From: Knoellia koreensis
GTDB taxonomy: Bacteria > Actinomycetota > Actinomycetes > Actinomycetales > Dermatophilaceae
Assembly (NCBI RefSeq): GCF_013041615.1
Contig: NZ_JABEPQ010000001.1
Location: 426,976 to 490,975 of the forward strand
Direction of reading: 5' to 3'
Length of the DNA: 64,000 nucleotides
Shown here: positions 50,468 to 62,809 of the stretch, one piece after another
Numbering within the stretch: position 1 is the stretch's first letter
How the letters are laid out: each line of letters begins with the position of its first letter
Program-made: the position numbers and the translations under genes
Notes under the pieces: model-generated
The model's database searches: none
What the model was told of the DNA's origin: nothing
What the model saw: only the letters and a program-made list of their open reading frames with translations

Positions 50468-51190
50468 TCAGTCGTCCCAGCGGAACCAGCGGCGCGCGAG
50501 GAGGGCGGCGACGGCCCCCCACGCGGCGAGCACCGCCCACGCGCGCCAGTCGACGCCGCCGTCGACCAGGGATGCGCGCAGCGCGTCGCCCAGGGCGGCC
50601 GACGGGAGGAACCAGACCCCGGTCGCCGCGATGACGACACCGCCCAGGGTGAGCATGGCGACCCAGAGCAGGTTGGCCAGCGCCAGGACTCCCTCGGCGC
50701 GCACCGTGCCGCCGAGCAGGAGCGCCAGGGCGGCGAAGGTCGCGGACCCGAGGACGAGGGAGAGCAGAGCGGCGGGTATGCCGCGCAGGCTCGGCTCCCA
50801 GCCCATCGCCAGACCGACCGCGCCGACGACGACCACCTGCAGCGCCACGACGGCCAGCACCGCCACCGCCTTGGCGGCAAGTAGTCCTCCGCGACCAAGC
50901 GGCGTGGCACCGAGCAGGCGCAACACCCCGTAACGCCGGTCGAACGCGGTCGAGATGGCCTGCCCCGTGAACGCGGACGACAGCACGCACAGCGCGAGAA
51001 CCCCTGGCACGGCCACGTCGACGCGCCGGCCCGGACCGAGGTCGAGGAACGTCGCGTGGACGACCCCGATGAGAACCGCCACCGGCAGGACCAGTGCGAC
51101 GAGCAGCTGTTCGCCGTTGCGCAGCAGGGTGACCGTCTCGTAGCGCGCCTGCGCGAGGACCCGCTGCCGCGCGGGTGTCGCGGCGCTCAC
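50468..51190 (-). CDS. ABC-2 type transporter permease
   Basis: 240 residues with six membrane segments. FDRRYGVLRLLGATPLGRGGLLAAKA is the ABC-2 signature (quoted in part: RYGVLRLLGATPLGR). GTGA overlap with the ATPase gene makes the pair a two-component exporter. Drug, lipid or cell-wall substrate unknown. The very high Ala/Val/Leu content is normal here. Confidence 0.88.
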   Translation of the reverse strand: MSAATPARQRVLAQARYETVTLLRNGEQLLVALVLPVAVLIGVVHATFLDLGPGRRVDVAVPGVLALCVLSSAFTGQAISTAFDRRYGVLRLLGATPLGRGGLLAAKAVAVLAVVALQVVVVGAVGLAMGWEPSLRGIPAALLSLVLGSATFAALALLLGGTVRAEGVLALANLLWVAMLTLGGVVIAATGVWFLPSAALGDALRASLVDGGVDWRAWAVLAAWGAVAALLARRWFRWDD

Positions 51191-51897
51191 AGCCGGGCCT
51201 CCCGAGTGAGTGCGAAGTAGCGGTCCTCCAGCGTGCCGCCGGCCGCGACCTCGGCGGGCGTGCCGTCGGCGACGGTCCGTCCCGCGGCGACGATCACGAC
51301 CCGATCAGCCAGCCGTTCGGCCTCCTCGAAGGAGTGGGTGGTGAGGACCACGGCGGCACCGTCGGTCGCGACCGAGCGCACCAGCTCCCAGACGTCGAGG
51401 CGTGCGTGCGGGTCGAGCCCGGCGCTGGGCTCGTCGAGGAACACGACCTCGGGACGACCGACCAGGGCCGCGGCCAGCGCCACGCGTTGGCGCTGCCCGC
51501 CCGACAGACGCCGCACCGACGTCCCCGCGAAGGAGTCGATGCCGAGGCGGCCGGCGAGGTCTGCGACCGGCACCGGCGCGGCATACATGCTGGCGAGGTG
51601 GGTGAGCAGGCGCAGGGGTTTCACCGACGCGGGGAGCCCGCCGTCCTGGAGCATCACCCCCACCCGGGCCCGGTGGTCGGGGCCGGCCCGCCACGGGTCG
51701 GTGCCGAGGACACGGACGCTCCCACGGTCCGGCCGCCGCAGGCCCTCGCAGCACTCGACCATGGTCGTCTTGCCGGCGCCGTTCGGGCCGAGGACCGCGG
51801 TGACCTGACCGGCGTCTGCGGCAAAGGTCGCACCGTCAAGGGCCGTCACGGAGCCGTAGGTCTTTCCTACGGACTCGACGGACACGGCGGCTGGCAC
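51187..51897 (-). CDS. ABC-2 type transporter ATPase
   Basis: 236 residues. Walker A GPNGAGKTT, Q-loop GVMLQDGGLP, signature LSGGQRQRV, Walker B VVFLDEPSAGLDP, and the switch His in TTHSFEEAERL. It drives the permease encoded downstream. GTG start, probably leaderless. Confidence 0.92.
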   Translation of the reverse strand: MPAAVSVESVGKTYGSVTALDGATFAADAGQVTAVLGPNGAGKTTMVECCEGLRRPDRGSVRVLGTDPWRAGPDHRARVGVMLQDGGLPASVKPLRLLTHLASMYAAPVPVADLAGRLGIDSFAGTSVRRLSGGQRQRVALAAALVGRPEVVFLDEPSAGLDPHARLDVWELVRSVATDGAAVVLTTHSFEEAERLADRVVIVAAGRTVADGTPAEVAAGGTLEDRYFALTREARL

Positions 51898-51903
51898 GGG
51901 CCG

Positions 51904-51909
51904 AGTCTA
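51904..51909 (-). promoter_or_regulatory. -10 box of the ABC exporter operon (leaderless)
   Basis: Minus-strand TAGACT, then 6 nt, then the GTG at 51897. Confidence 0.5.
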
Positions 51910-51936
51910 GGAACTGGGCGGATGCCGCATGTGGCA

Positions 51937-51960
51937 GGGGGCCTCAGACGCGAACCGTGG
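51937..51960 (+). promoter_or_regulatory. Conserved leader element, copy 1
   Basis: GGGGGCCTCAGACGC followed by GAACCGTGG, ending 46 nt before the first small-protein ATG. It matches copy 2 at 52262-52285 in 20 of 24 positions, far above the surrounding similarity. It could be a promoter/activator site or an RNA element. Confidence 0.55.
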
Positions 51961-52006
51961 AGTCATCGCCCCAGCCACCGGGTTGGGCGGACCCAAGGAG
52001 ATCACC

Positions 52007-52198
52007 ATGAGCGTGCACGCAGACCCGTACACCGTTGCCGCCGAAAACGCCTGGCGGCGCGAGTCGCTCGGCGCAGCGAACCTGGCCGGGAGCCGTCGCC
52101 CCATCCAGCTGTTCCGGCTGGTGCCGTGGGCCCGGCGACCCCGCCACTCGCGCAAGGTCGCGGCCCACGCGCCCCGGCACACGGCCCGGCCCGTCTGA
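52007..52198 (+). CDS. Small Arg/His-rich protein, first of a tandem pair
   Basis: 63 residues; I do not recognise the family. The N-terminus MSVHADPYTVAAENAWRRES shares ADP-x(2)-VAAE-x(2)-WR-x-ES with the next gene; the rest is basic (about 14 Arg/Lys and 5 His) and lacks membrane segments or Cys. AGGAG is 6 nt before the ATG, a stronger SD than most genes here have. Coding is supported by the SD, by the paralogue with matching leader and by a terminator just after the stop. A nucleic-acid-binding or regulatory peptide is possible but only a guess. Confidence 0.7.
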   Translation: MSVHADPYTVAAENAWRRESLGAANLAGSRRPIQLFRLVPWARRPRHSRKVAAHAPRHTARPV

Positions 52199-52227
52199 GG
52201 CCCCGCCGGTCTCTGGGTGGCGGGGCC
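52199..52227 (+). terminator. Terminator after the first small protein
   Basis: GGCCCCGCC (52199-52207) and GGCGGGGCC (52219-52227), loop 11, starting at the base after the stop codon. Confidence 0.75.
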
Positions 52228-52261
52228 ACACCCAGAGATAAGGCATAAGCCCCATGCATGA

Positions 52262-52295
52262 GGGGGCCTTAGACGCACATCGTGGTTTCACCACG
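52262..52295 (+). promoter_or_regulatory. Conserved leader element, copy 2, with a small hairpin
   Basis: GGGGGCCTTAGACGC then ACATCGTGG (52262-52285), ending 49 nt before the second small-protein ATG. Unlike copy 1, its end forms CGTGG-TTTCA-CCACG (52281-52295). Confidence 0.55.
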
Positions 52296-52334
52296 AACCG
52301 CACCGCGCAGTCCGACACCGAAGGAGAACCATCC

Positions 52335-52520
52335 ATGATCATCGCCGACCCGCTCTTCGTCGCCGCAGAGGTCGAGTGGCGCACCGAGTCCATGCTCGGC
52401 CACCGCATCGGCCAGACGCCCGCCCTCCCGGCCCGGCACCACCGGCTCCGCGCCGCCGTGTCCCGCGCCTTCGCCGGCCAGCGTCACCTGCACCGCCACC
52501 ACTCGTTCGGCCAGGCCTGA
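52335..52520 (+). CDS. Small Arg/His-rich protein, second of a tandem pair
   Basis: 61 residues. The start MIIADPLFVAAEVEWRTES aligns with the first small protein; the remainder is again Arg/His-rich (ARHHRLRAAVSRAFAGQRHLHRHH) but not otherwise alignable in detail. AAGGAG lies 8 nt before the ATG. Family unknown. Separate leader and terminator suggest the two paralogues are expressed from their own, similarly controlled transcripts rather than as an operon. Confidence 0.68.
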   Translation: MIIADPLFVAAEVEWRTESMLGHRIGQTPALPARHHRLRAAVSRAFAGQRHLHRHHSFGQA

Positions 52521-52555
52521 CGAGCACGGTGGTGCAGGCCACCGACGACGACATC

Positions 52556-52589
52556 AGGGCTTCGATCCCCGCACCGGGGTCGGGGCCCT
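52556..52589 (+). terminator. Terminator after the second small protein
   Basis: Nested stem AGGGC (52556-52560)/GCCCT (52585-52589) around ATCCCC/GGGGT, followed by TTTG. Confidence 0.55.
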
Positions 52590-52637
52590 TTGTCGTGCCG
52601 CAGGAAATTGGTCCGGAGCTGTCCGGCCTCTCGGACA

Positions 52638-52643
52638 TACTGT
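52638..52643 (+). promoter_or_regulatory. -10 box of the LAL regulator (leaderless)
   Basis: TACTGT in a locally AT-richer stretch, 5 nt before the GTG at 52649. Confidence 0.45.
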
Positions 52644-52648
52644 GCGAC

Positions 52649-55594
52649 GTGGCGACGGAGGCGGCGGCTGGCGGAGTGTTCGTGGGCCGTGCCGAGGAGG
52701 CCGAGCGTCTGCGCCGACTGGTCGGTCTCACGGGTGGGGGCCACGGTTCGGTCCTGCTGTCGGGTGATGCCGGCATCGGGAAGACCAGGGTCCTGTCCGA
52801 CCTGGTCGAGAACGCCCGCGAGCAGGGCTGGCGGGTCCTCGTCGGGCACTGCCTCGGGGAGGCCGGCCGCACCCTGCCCTACCTGCCGTTCAGCGAGATC
52901 GTCGCGCGGGTCGAGCAGTCCGACCCCGAGATCGCGGCCCAGTTGGTCAAGGACCACCCCCAGCTGGAGAACCTCACGCCCGGCCGGCGCCGCGTGGGGG
53001 AGATCCGCGCCGGGCACGACGACGGCTCCGACGCCATCGACCGCTCCGACCTCGTCGAGGCCGTCCACGGCGCCCTCGAGGACCTGTCCCGGCTCGGACC
53101 CGTGCTCCTCGTGATCGAGGACGTGCACTGGGCCGACGAGTCGTCCCGCGACCTGCTCACCCTGCTGTTCACCCGCGGGTTCCGCGGCCCCGTCTCGATC
53201 GTCGCGTCCTACCGCAGCGACGACCTGCACCGACGCCACCCCCTGCGCACGACCCTCGCGCACTGGTCGCGGCTGCCCGACCTGCGCCGGGTCGACCTCG
53301 GCTCCCTGCCCGACGACGCCGTGCGTGAGCTCGTCGACGCGCTGCGACCGGGCGCCCTCAGCGCGGAGCAGGTCGACGCGGTCGTCCAGCGTGCCGAGGG
53401 CAACGCCTTCTTCACCGAGGAGCTCGTCGCCGCCAGCGCGCTCGGCCACCACGGGGTGGCGGAGGACCTCTCCCGGCTCCTGCTGGTGCGGTTCGACCAG
53501 CTGGGCCCGAACGGCCAACGCGTCGTCCGCCTCGCCTCGGCCGCCGGGGGCACCGTCTCGCACGCCGTCCTCGAGGCCGTCGCCGATCTCGAGCCCGCGG
53601 CATTCGACGAGGGCGTCCGCGAGGCCGTCGAGCGCAACGTCCTCGTCGCCACCGACTCCGGCGGCTACGCGTTCCGCCACGCACTGCTGGCCGAGACGGT
53701 CTACGACGACCTCCTGCCGGGTGAGCGCGTGCGCGCCCACGAGCGGTATGCCGCGGTGCTGGCCGAGCGTCGCGGGCTCGGTCCGTGGGCCGACCTGGCC
53801 CGGCACGCGGCCGCCGCCGGTGACCGCGAGACCGCGCTCGACGCCCACGTGAAGGCCGGCGACCTCGCCATGTCGGTGGGTGGTCCGCGGGAGGCGTTCG
53901 ACCACTACGAACGCGCCCTGGGCCTCATGTCGACCGGCGACGAGCGCACCGATGCGATCACGCTCAAGGCGGCTGCGGCGTCGACGGCGGTGGGCGGGGC
54001 CGTGCGCGCCGTGGCCCTGCTGCATGAACGCCTGTCGCGGCGCCCCGACACCGCGCCCGTGCTCGGTCGCGTCGAGCTGCTCGCCGCCCTGGCGACGACG
54101 GCCCGGGTCATCGACGGCCCCACCGACACCCTCGCCGCCACCAAGGAAGGACTCGTCCTGCTCGAGGGGCTGCGCGAGGACGACAGCGAGTCCCGGCGCC
54201 CCCAGGTCCGGGCCCGGCTCCTTGCCGCGCACGTGCAGGCGTTGGCCGACCGCGGGCGCGACGACCAGGCGACCACGACGGCCGACCTCGCCGTCGAGGC
54301 GGCCATCGACGCGGGCCTGCCGGAGGTCGCCGCGGAGGTCCGGGTCGTGCGCGCGCGCATCATCGAGCGCGTCGTCGACCCCGACGCCTCGCGCGAGACG
54401 CTCGAGGAGCTCATCGCGCGGGAGACCTCGCCCGGTGACCCTGCCGCGATGCGGGCGCGCCACCACCTGGCGTCCCTGCACCACCGGTCCGGCCGGCTCG
54501 AGGAGGCCGTCCGCGTCTACGGCGAGGGTGCGGCCCGGGCCCGCCAGTCGGGGCAGATGTGGGCCCCCTATGCCCTGGAGAACCGGCTCCTCGCCGGCCT
54601 CGCGGCATACGAGGCAGGCCTCTGGGACGACAGCGCACGGTTCCTCGACACGCGCCGCGACCACCCGCCCCAGCCGGCGGCCTCGATGTTCGCCGGCGCC
54701 CGGCTGCTGCTCACGGCGGCCCGCGGCGAGACCGGCTGGGAGGTGCCGCTCGCGCAGGCGCGGGCCTGGTGGGAGGTCGACGGCCTCGTGGCCGTGTTCG
54801 CCGGCGGAGCGGCGATCGACCTGCACGGCAACGCCGGTGACATCGAGGCGGCGGTCGCGGCCTACGACGACGTGGTCGAGGTGCTGGCGCGGCTGTGGCA
54901 CCCGCGGTTCCAGGCCCAGCTGAGGTTTGCGGCCCTGCTGCTCGGCCAGCTCGCGTCGCACGTCCAGAAGGTGCCGACCGCGCAGCGGGCCACGCTCGTG
55001 GCCAAGGGCGCGGCGGTGGCCGACGAGGCCGAGGCGGTGTGGGCGCTGCAGTCCCAGGAGGGACACACCGGTCCGGAGTCGCTGGCCTGGCTCGCGCGGA
55101 TGCGGGCCGAGTCCTTGCGGCTGCGCTGGCTGGCCGGCGAGGAGGTCCCGCCGGAGCTGCTCGTCGAGGGCTGGCGGGCGGCGGTGGCATCGTTCGAGGA
55201 GTACGGCCACCCCTACGAGACGGCGCGCTCCCAGGTCCGGCTGGGCACGGTCCTGCAGGCCATGGGCAACCCCGCCGGCGCGCTCGAGGTGCGGGCCGCC
55301 CTGGAGACGGCGCGGCGCCTTCGGGCCGAGCCGCTGCTCGCCGAGGTCCGGGCGAGCGGGGGAGCCCGCCCACCGAAGCGCCCCGCCGACCGGGCCGGCG
55401 AGGACCTCACCCCCCGCGAGCGGGAGATCCTCGCCCTCGTGGCGCTCGGGCGCAGCAACCGCCAGATCGGCACGCAGCTGTTCATCAGCAACAAGACCGC
55501 CAGCGTCCACGTCTCCAACATCATCGCCAAGCTCGGGGTGACCAGCCGGGGCGAGGCCGTGGCGGTGGCGCGGGATCGCGGGCTGCTAGACTAG
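52649..55594 (+). CDS. Large LuxR-family (LAL) ATP-binding regulator
   Basis: 981 residues. An AAA/STAND ATPase begins GVFVGRAEEAERLRRL, with Walker A GDAGIGKTRVL near 40 and Walker B LLVIEDVHWADESS near 158. A long alpha-helical TPR-like middle follows. The C-terminal LuxR HTH is LTPREREILALVALGRSNRQIG with KTASVHVSNIIAKLGVTSR (described as two blocks). Such regulators bind inducers in the TPR region and activate sugar, antibiotic or stress genes. The target may include the small-protein pair upstream. The frame is open to 52376, but that would overlap the small gene. Confidence 0.9.
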   Translation: MATEAAAGGVFVGRAEEAERLRRLVGLTGGGHGSVLLSGDAGIGKTRVLSDLVENAREQGWRVLVGHCLGEAGRTLPYLPFSEIVARVEQSDPEIAAQLVKDHPQLENLTPGRRRVGEIRAGHDDGSDAIDRSDLVEAVHGALEDLSRLGPVLLVIEDVHWADESSRDLLTLLFTRGFRGPVSIVASYRSDDLHRRHPLRTTLAHWSRLPDLRRVDLGSLPDDAVRELVDALRPGALSAEQVDAVVQRAEGNAFFTEELVAASALGHHGVAEDLSRLLLVRFDQLGPNGQRVVRLASAAGGTVSHAVLEAVADLEPAAFDEGVREAVERNVLVATDSGGYAFRHALLAETVYDDLLPGERVRAHERYAAVLAERRGLGPWADLARHAAAAGDRETALDAHVKAGDLAMSVGGPREAFDHYERALGLMSTGDERTDAITLKAAAASTAVGGAVRAVALLHERLSRRPDTAPVLGRVELLAALATTARVIDGPTDTLAATKEGLVLLEGLREDDSESRRPQVRARLLAAHVQALADRGRDDQATTTADLAVEAAIDAGLPEVAAEVRVVRARIIERVVDPDASRETLEELIARETSPGDPAAMRARHHLASLHHRSGRLEEAVRVYGEGAARARQSGQMWAPYALENRLLAGLAAYEAGLWDDSARFLDTRRDHPPQPAASMFAGARLLLTAARGETGWEVPLAQARAWWEVDGLVAVFAGGAAIDLHGNAGDIEAAVAAYDDVVEVLARLWHPRFQAQLRFAALLLGQLASHVQKVPTAQRATLVAKGAAVADEAEAVWALQSQEGHTGPESLAWLARMRAESLRLRWLAGEEVPPELLVEGWRAAVASFEEYGHPYETARSQVRLGTVLQAMGNPAGALEVRAALETARRLRAEPLLAEVRASGGARPPKRPADRAGEDLTPREREILALVALGRSNRQIGTQLFISNKTASVHVSNIIAKLGVTSRGEAVAVARDRGLLD

Positions 55595-55655
55595 GGGGAC
55601 GAGGTAAGGGTCACCTTGCTTTCGAGCCCGTGGGTATTTACGTAACATCGATGTT
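55587..55655 (+). promoter_or_regulatory. suf operon control region with a DtxR/IdeR-like box
   Basis: TAGACT (55587-55592) may be a distal -10. CGAGGTAAGGGTCACCTTG (55600-55618) matches the DtxR/IdeR iron-box consensus at 12 of 19 positions with the AGGT...ACCT symmetry kept. TAACAT (55643-55648), then 7 nt, then the GTG at 55656 gives a leaderless promoter; it overlaps the palindrome AACATCGATGTT (55644-55655), a candidate SufR site. Confidence 0.5.
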
Positions 55656-56392
55656 GTGAATATCCCGGCGAGCCCCGAGGCCCCTGTGGTCGCGGGTTCG
55701 GCGGTGCTCGAGTCGAGCACCCGCGAGCGGGTCCTCCAGGCCATCAGCGAGCGTGGACCCATCACCGCCGCGACCCTCGCCGACGACCTCGGGCTCACCG
55801 CCCCGGCGGTCCGCCGCCACCTCGAGAACCTCGCCGACGCCGGGCTCATCACCGAGCGCGAGCCCGCCGCCACGGTCCGTGGCCGCGGCCGCCCCGCCCG
55901 GTCCTACGTCGTCAGCGACGCCGGTCACCAGGCACTCGAGTCCGACTACGACCACCTGTCGACCGAGGCACTGCGCTTCCTCGCAGCCGAGGCGGGGGAG
56001 GACGCCGTCCGCCGGTTCGCCGAGTCGCGGGTCGCCTCGCTCGAGCAGCGGTATGCCGCGGAGCTCGCCGACGCGGGCGACGACACCGGTGCGCGGGTCG
56101 ACGCGCTCGTCGGGGCGCTCAGCCGCGACGGGTTCGCGGCTTCGGCCCGCCCCGTGGGCGACGCGGCCTCGGGAAGCCCGCTGGCCGGCATACAGCTGTG
56201 CCAGGGTCACTGCCCGGTCCAGCACGCCGCCCGGGAATTTCCCGCGTTCTGTGACGCTGAAACTGATGCGTTCTCCCGGCTGCTCGGCGTCCACGTCCAG
56301 CGGCTCGCGACGCTCGCCCACGGCGACCACGTCTGCACGACGTTCGTTCCCACCCCCACCAAGCCTGACGGTGCAACAGAAAGGTCTTCACG

Positions 56393-56396
<4 letters not shown>
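55656..56396 (+). CDS. sufR: SufR-type Fe-S transcriptional repressor
   Basis: 246 residues. Winged HTH near 22-75 ([39 protein letters not shown]). Conserved C-terminal cysteines at 182, 186 and 199 ([18 protein letters not shown]) are placed to hold a Fe-S cluster, with another Cys near 226. SufR represses the suf operon when cluster-loaded. ATGA overlap with sufB. Confidence 0.93.
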
Positions 56397-57811
<1,415 letters not shown>

Positions 57812-58981
57812 GTGAGCCTTTTGGCCCAGAAGAACCCGGCCGCCGGCGCCCACGAGGACTCGGCGGCGGCGTTCGTCCCCGACCAGTCGCGTGCCGAGCG
57901 CAAGACCTCGTATGCCGTGGACGACTTCGCCGTGCCCGGTGGCCGGGAGGAGGACTGGCGGTTCACGCCCGTCGACCGGCTCTCCGGGTTGTTCCAGCCC
58001 GGCGCCACCGAGGTCGACAAGCTGACCCTCACGGTGGACGGCCCCGAGGGCGTGACGACCGAGCGCGTCGACCCGACCGCCGCGGGCGTCCTCGTCCCGG
58101 CCGACCGCGCGGCCGCCGTCGCGTGGGCGGGGGAGTCCAAGGCCACCCGCATCGCCATCCCGGCCGAGGCCGAGCTGGCCGAGCCGGTGCACATCACGGT
58201 CGAGGCCCGTGACAAGGCGCGCCTCAACGGCCACCTCGTGATCGAGGCGGGTCACCACTCGAAGGCGACCGTGGTGCTCACACACCGTGGCTCCGCCGAG
58301 TGCGGCGCGGTCGTCGAGGTCAAGGCCGGCGACGGCGCCGACCTCACCTTCGTCACCGTGCAGGAGTGGGACGACGACACGCTCCACGTCGCCCAGAACG
58401 ACGTGCTCGTCGGCCGAGACGCCCGCGTCCGCCACATCGTCGTCACCTTGGGCGGCGAGCTCGTGCGCATCTCCACCAACGCCCGGTATGCCGGGCCGGG
58501 AGGCTCGTTCGAGGGCCTGGGTGTGTACTTCGCGGACGCCGGTCAGCACCAGGAGCACCGCCTCTTCGTGGACCACGAGGCGCCGCACTGCCACTCCAAC
58601 GTCGAGTACAAGGGTGCGCTCCAGGGCGAGACCGCCCACACCGTCTGGGTGGGTGATGTCCTCATCCGCGCCGCGGCCGAGGGCACCGACACCTACGAGC
58701 TCAACCGCAACCTCGTCCTCACCGAGGGCGCACGCGCCGACTCGGTGCCGAACCTCGAGATCGAGACCGGCGAGATCGTCGGCGCAGGTCACGCATCGGC
58801 GACCGGCCGGTTCGACGACGAGCAGCTGTTCTACCTCCAGGCCCGCGGCATCCCCGAGGACGTCGCCCGCCGCCTCGTGGTGCGCGGCTTCTTCGCCGCC
58901 ATCGTGGCCCGGATCGGGGTGCCCGAGGTGAGCGAGCACCTCATGGCCGCCATCGATGCCGAGCTCGAGGGCAGCCGGTGA
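57812..58981 (+). CDS. sufD: Fe-S assembly protein SufD
   Basis: 389 residues, paralogue of SufB. PGGREEDWRFTPVDRLSGLF near the N-terminus, then the beta-helix ending in HASATGRFDDEQLFYLQARG with the conserved His used in cluster assembly. GTG start directly after the sufB stop; it ends overlapping the Rieske gene. Confidence 0.95.
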   Translation: MSLLAQKNPAAGAHEDSAAAFVPDQSRAERKTSYAVDDFAVPGGREEDWRFTPVDRLSGLFQPGATEVDKLTLTVDGPEGVTTERVDPTAAGVLVPADRAAAVAWAGESKATRIAIPAEAELAEPVHITVEARDKARLNGHLVIEAGHHSKATVVLTHRGSAECGAVVEVKAGDGADLTFVTVQEWDDDTLHVAQNDVLVGRDARVRHIVVTLGGELVRISTNARYAGPGGSFEGLGVYFADAGQHQEHRLFVDHEAPHCHSNVEYKGALQGETAHTVWVGDVLIRAAAEGTDTYELNRNLVLTEGARADSVPNLEIETGEIVGAGHASATGRFDDEQLFYLQARGIPEDVARRLVVRGFFAAIVARIGVPEVSEHLMAAIDAELEGSR

Positions 58982-59334
58982 CCGCCGAGGCCGCACCCGT
59001 GGACGGCGACGACGACTTCGTGCGCGTCTGCCGGGTTGACGAGCTGCCGTCGGTGGGGGCTGCTGCCGCCGACGTCTACGGCCAGGTCATGGCCATCGTC
59101 CGCACCCAGGAGGGCGAGATCTACGCCCTCGACGACACCTGCAGCCACGCGAACGTCTCGCTGTCCGAGGGCGAGCTCGAGGGCCACACCCTCGAGTGCT
59201 GGCTCCACGGGTCGCGCTTCGACATCCGCACCGGTGACCCGTCCGGCCCGCCGGCGACGGTGCCCGTGAACGTCTACCCGGTCAAGGTCGCAGGCGACGA
59301 GGTCTTCGTCGGCACGACCCCCCTGAACCACTGA
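58978..59334 (+). CDS. Rieske-type ferredoxin of the suf operon
   Basis: 118 residues. CSHANVSLSEG and CWLHGSRFD provide the C-x-H and C-x2-H ligands of a [2Fe-2S] Rieske cluster. Such a gene is regularly placed between sufD and sufC in actinobacteria, where it may donate electrons to cluster assembly or be a client. Cytoplasmic (no signal). GTG start overlapping sufD. Confidence 0.93.
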   Translation: MTAEAAPVDGDDDFVRVCRVDELPSVGAAAADVYGQVMAIVRTQEGEIYALDDTCSHANVSLSEGELEGHTLECWLHGSRFDIRTGDPSGPPATVPVNVYPVKVAGDEVFVGTTPLNH

Positions 59335-59361
59335 TCCGCAAAAGAACGAGGAACCCCATCC

Positions 59362-61425
<2,064 letters not shown>

Positions 61426-61426
<1 letters not shown>

Positions 61427-61893
61427 TGGACCTCTACCAGGAGCTGATCCTCGAGCACTCCAAGCGCCCACACCACGCCGGGCTGCGCGATGGCTTCGAC
61501 GCCGAGGTGCACCACGTCAACCCGACCTGCGGCGACGAGGTGACCCTCCGGGTCCACGTCGACGGCGAAGGCGACGACGCGGTGATCCGCGACGTGTCCT
61601 ACGACGCGCTCGGCTGCTCGATCTCGATGGCGTCGGCCAGCGTCCTCGCCGACGAGGTCATCGGGCACACGGTGGCCGAGGCCCTGACGACGCACGAGGC
61701 GATGCGCGCCATGCTGACATCCAAGGGCGCGGACCCCGGCGACGAGGACGTCATCGGCGACGGTGTGGCCTTCGCGGGCGTCTCGAAGTACCCCGCCCGC
61801 GTGAAGTGTGCTCTGCTGGGATGGATGGCGTTCACCGACGCGTTGCACCAGGCAGGCGTGACCAGCGTTTCGAAGGAAGAGGCAGCACGATGA
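61426..61893 (+). CDS. sufU: Sulfur-transfer protein SufU
   Basis: 155 residues of the IscU-like SufU class. Cys in NPTCGDEV, ALGCSISMASAS and RVKCALLGW, with Asp/His, form the zinc site that accepts persulfide from SufS. ATG overlaps the sufS stop (TGATG). Confidence 0.95.
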
Positions 61894-62216
61894 CCGAGAC
61901 CACCACCCAGCCCAACGTGGCCGATGTCGAAGAGGCCATGCGCGACGTCGTCGACCCCGAGCTCGGCATCAACGTCGTCGACCTGGGCCTCGTCTACGGC
62001 ATCACGGTCGACCCGCAGAACCACGCGGTGCTCGACATGACGCTCACGTCAGCGGCCTGCCCGCTGACCGACGTCATCGAGGACCAGACGTCGCAGGCGC
62101 TCGAGGGCCTGGTCGCGAGCCACCGCATCAACTGGGTCTGGATGCCGCCGTGGGGGCCGGACAAGATCACCGAGGACGGCCGCGAGCAGCTGCGCGCCCT
62201 CGGCTTCAACATCTGA
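61890..62216 (+). CDS. sufT: Fe-S assembly factor SufT (DUF59/MIP18)
   Basis: 108 residues of the MIP18/DUF59 fold: VVDPELGINVVDLGLVYGI and LTSAACPLTDVIEDQ with the conserved reactive Cys. It matures target Fe-S proteins. ATGA overlap with sufU; last gene of the suf operon. Confidence 0.94.
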   Translation: MTETTTQPNVADVEEAMRDVVDPELGINVVDLGLVYGITVDPQNHAVLDMTLTSAACPLTDVIEDQTSQALEGLVASHRINWVWMPPWGPDKITEDGREQLRALGFNI

Positions 62217-62232
62217 GCCGCCCACCAACCAC

Positions 62233-62799
62233 GTGAGCCGCGTCGTCGAGGTGGCGCCCGAGCGCCTCGACGGGTGGCTGGAGCGGTTCGAGGCCAACAA
62301 TGCCGAGGGCGCGGGATCGTCTGCGCCGCAACGGATCTCGTCGGTCGAGCGCTTCGACTTCGCGCCACTGGCGGTCGTGCTCGTGCGTCGCGGCGGGTAT
62401 GCCGTGGGGCTGGCCGACGACGCCGGTCACCTGAGCGCGTCGAAGGTCGGCACGCGTCATGTGCAGTCACGCACCGCCGCCGGTGGCTGGTCGCAGCAGC
62501 GGTTCGCCCGGCGCCGCGGCAACCAGGCCGACGAGCTGGTGCGGGCCGTGGGCGAGCACGCGCACCGGCTGCTGCCACGCGGCATACCTCGCGGTCTCGT
62601 TGTGGGTGGCGACAAGGCGCTGGTGCGCGCGGTCCTCGACGACCCTCGACTGGCCTTCCTCGGCGAGCTGCCGCGGCGCGAGCTCTACGACCTGCCCGAC
62701 CCGAAGCGCGCCGTCCTCGACGACGCCGTCCGCCGCGGTCGCGCCGTCCGCGTCACCGTCGAGGACCATCCGGATGGCGGTGGCCCGGCGGCGGGGTGA
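62233..62799 (+). CDS. acVLRF1-type peptidyl-tRNA hydrolase
   Basis: 188 residues. The motif GGWSQQRFARRRGNQ near 90 with a catalytic Gln and the LRF1-like fold match actinobacterial Vms1-like release factor 1, which frees nascent chains from stalled 50S subunits. VVLVRRGGYAVG and ASKVGTRHVQ are further family marks. GTG start with no clear SD, 16 bp after sufT. Confidence 0.9.
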   Translation: MSRVVEVAPERLDGWLERFEANNAEGAGSSAPQRISSVERFDFAPLAVVLVRRGGYAVGLADDAGHLSASKVGTRHVQSRTAAGGWSQQRFARRRGNQADELVRAVGEHAHRLLPRGIPRGLVVGGDKALVRAVLDDPRLAFLGELPRRELYDLPDPKRAVLDDAVRRGRAVRVTVEDHPDGGGPAAG

Positions 62800-62809
62800 C
62801 GATGGCCGC

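Noticed and set aside
52376-52648. N-terminal extension of the LAL regulator
   Set aside because: The Pro/Arg-rich extension overlaps the small-protein gene and its terminator; the STAND domain begins only after GTG 52649.
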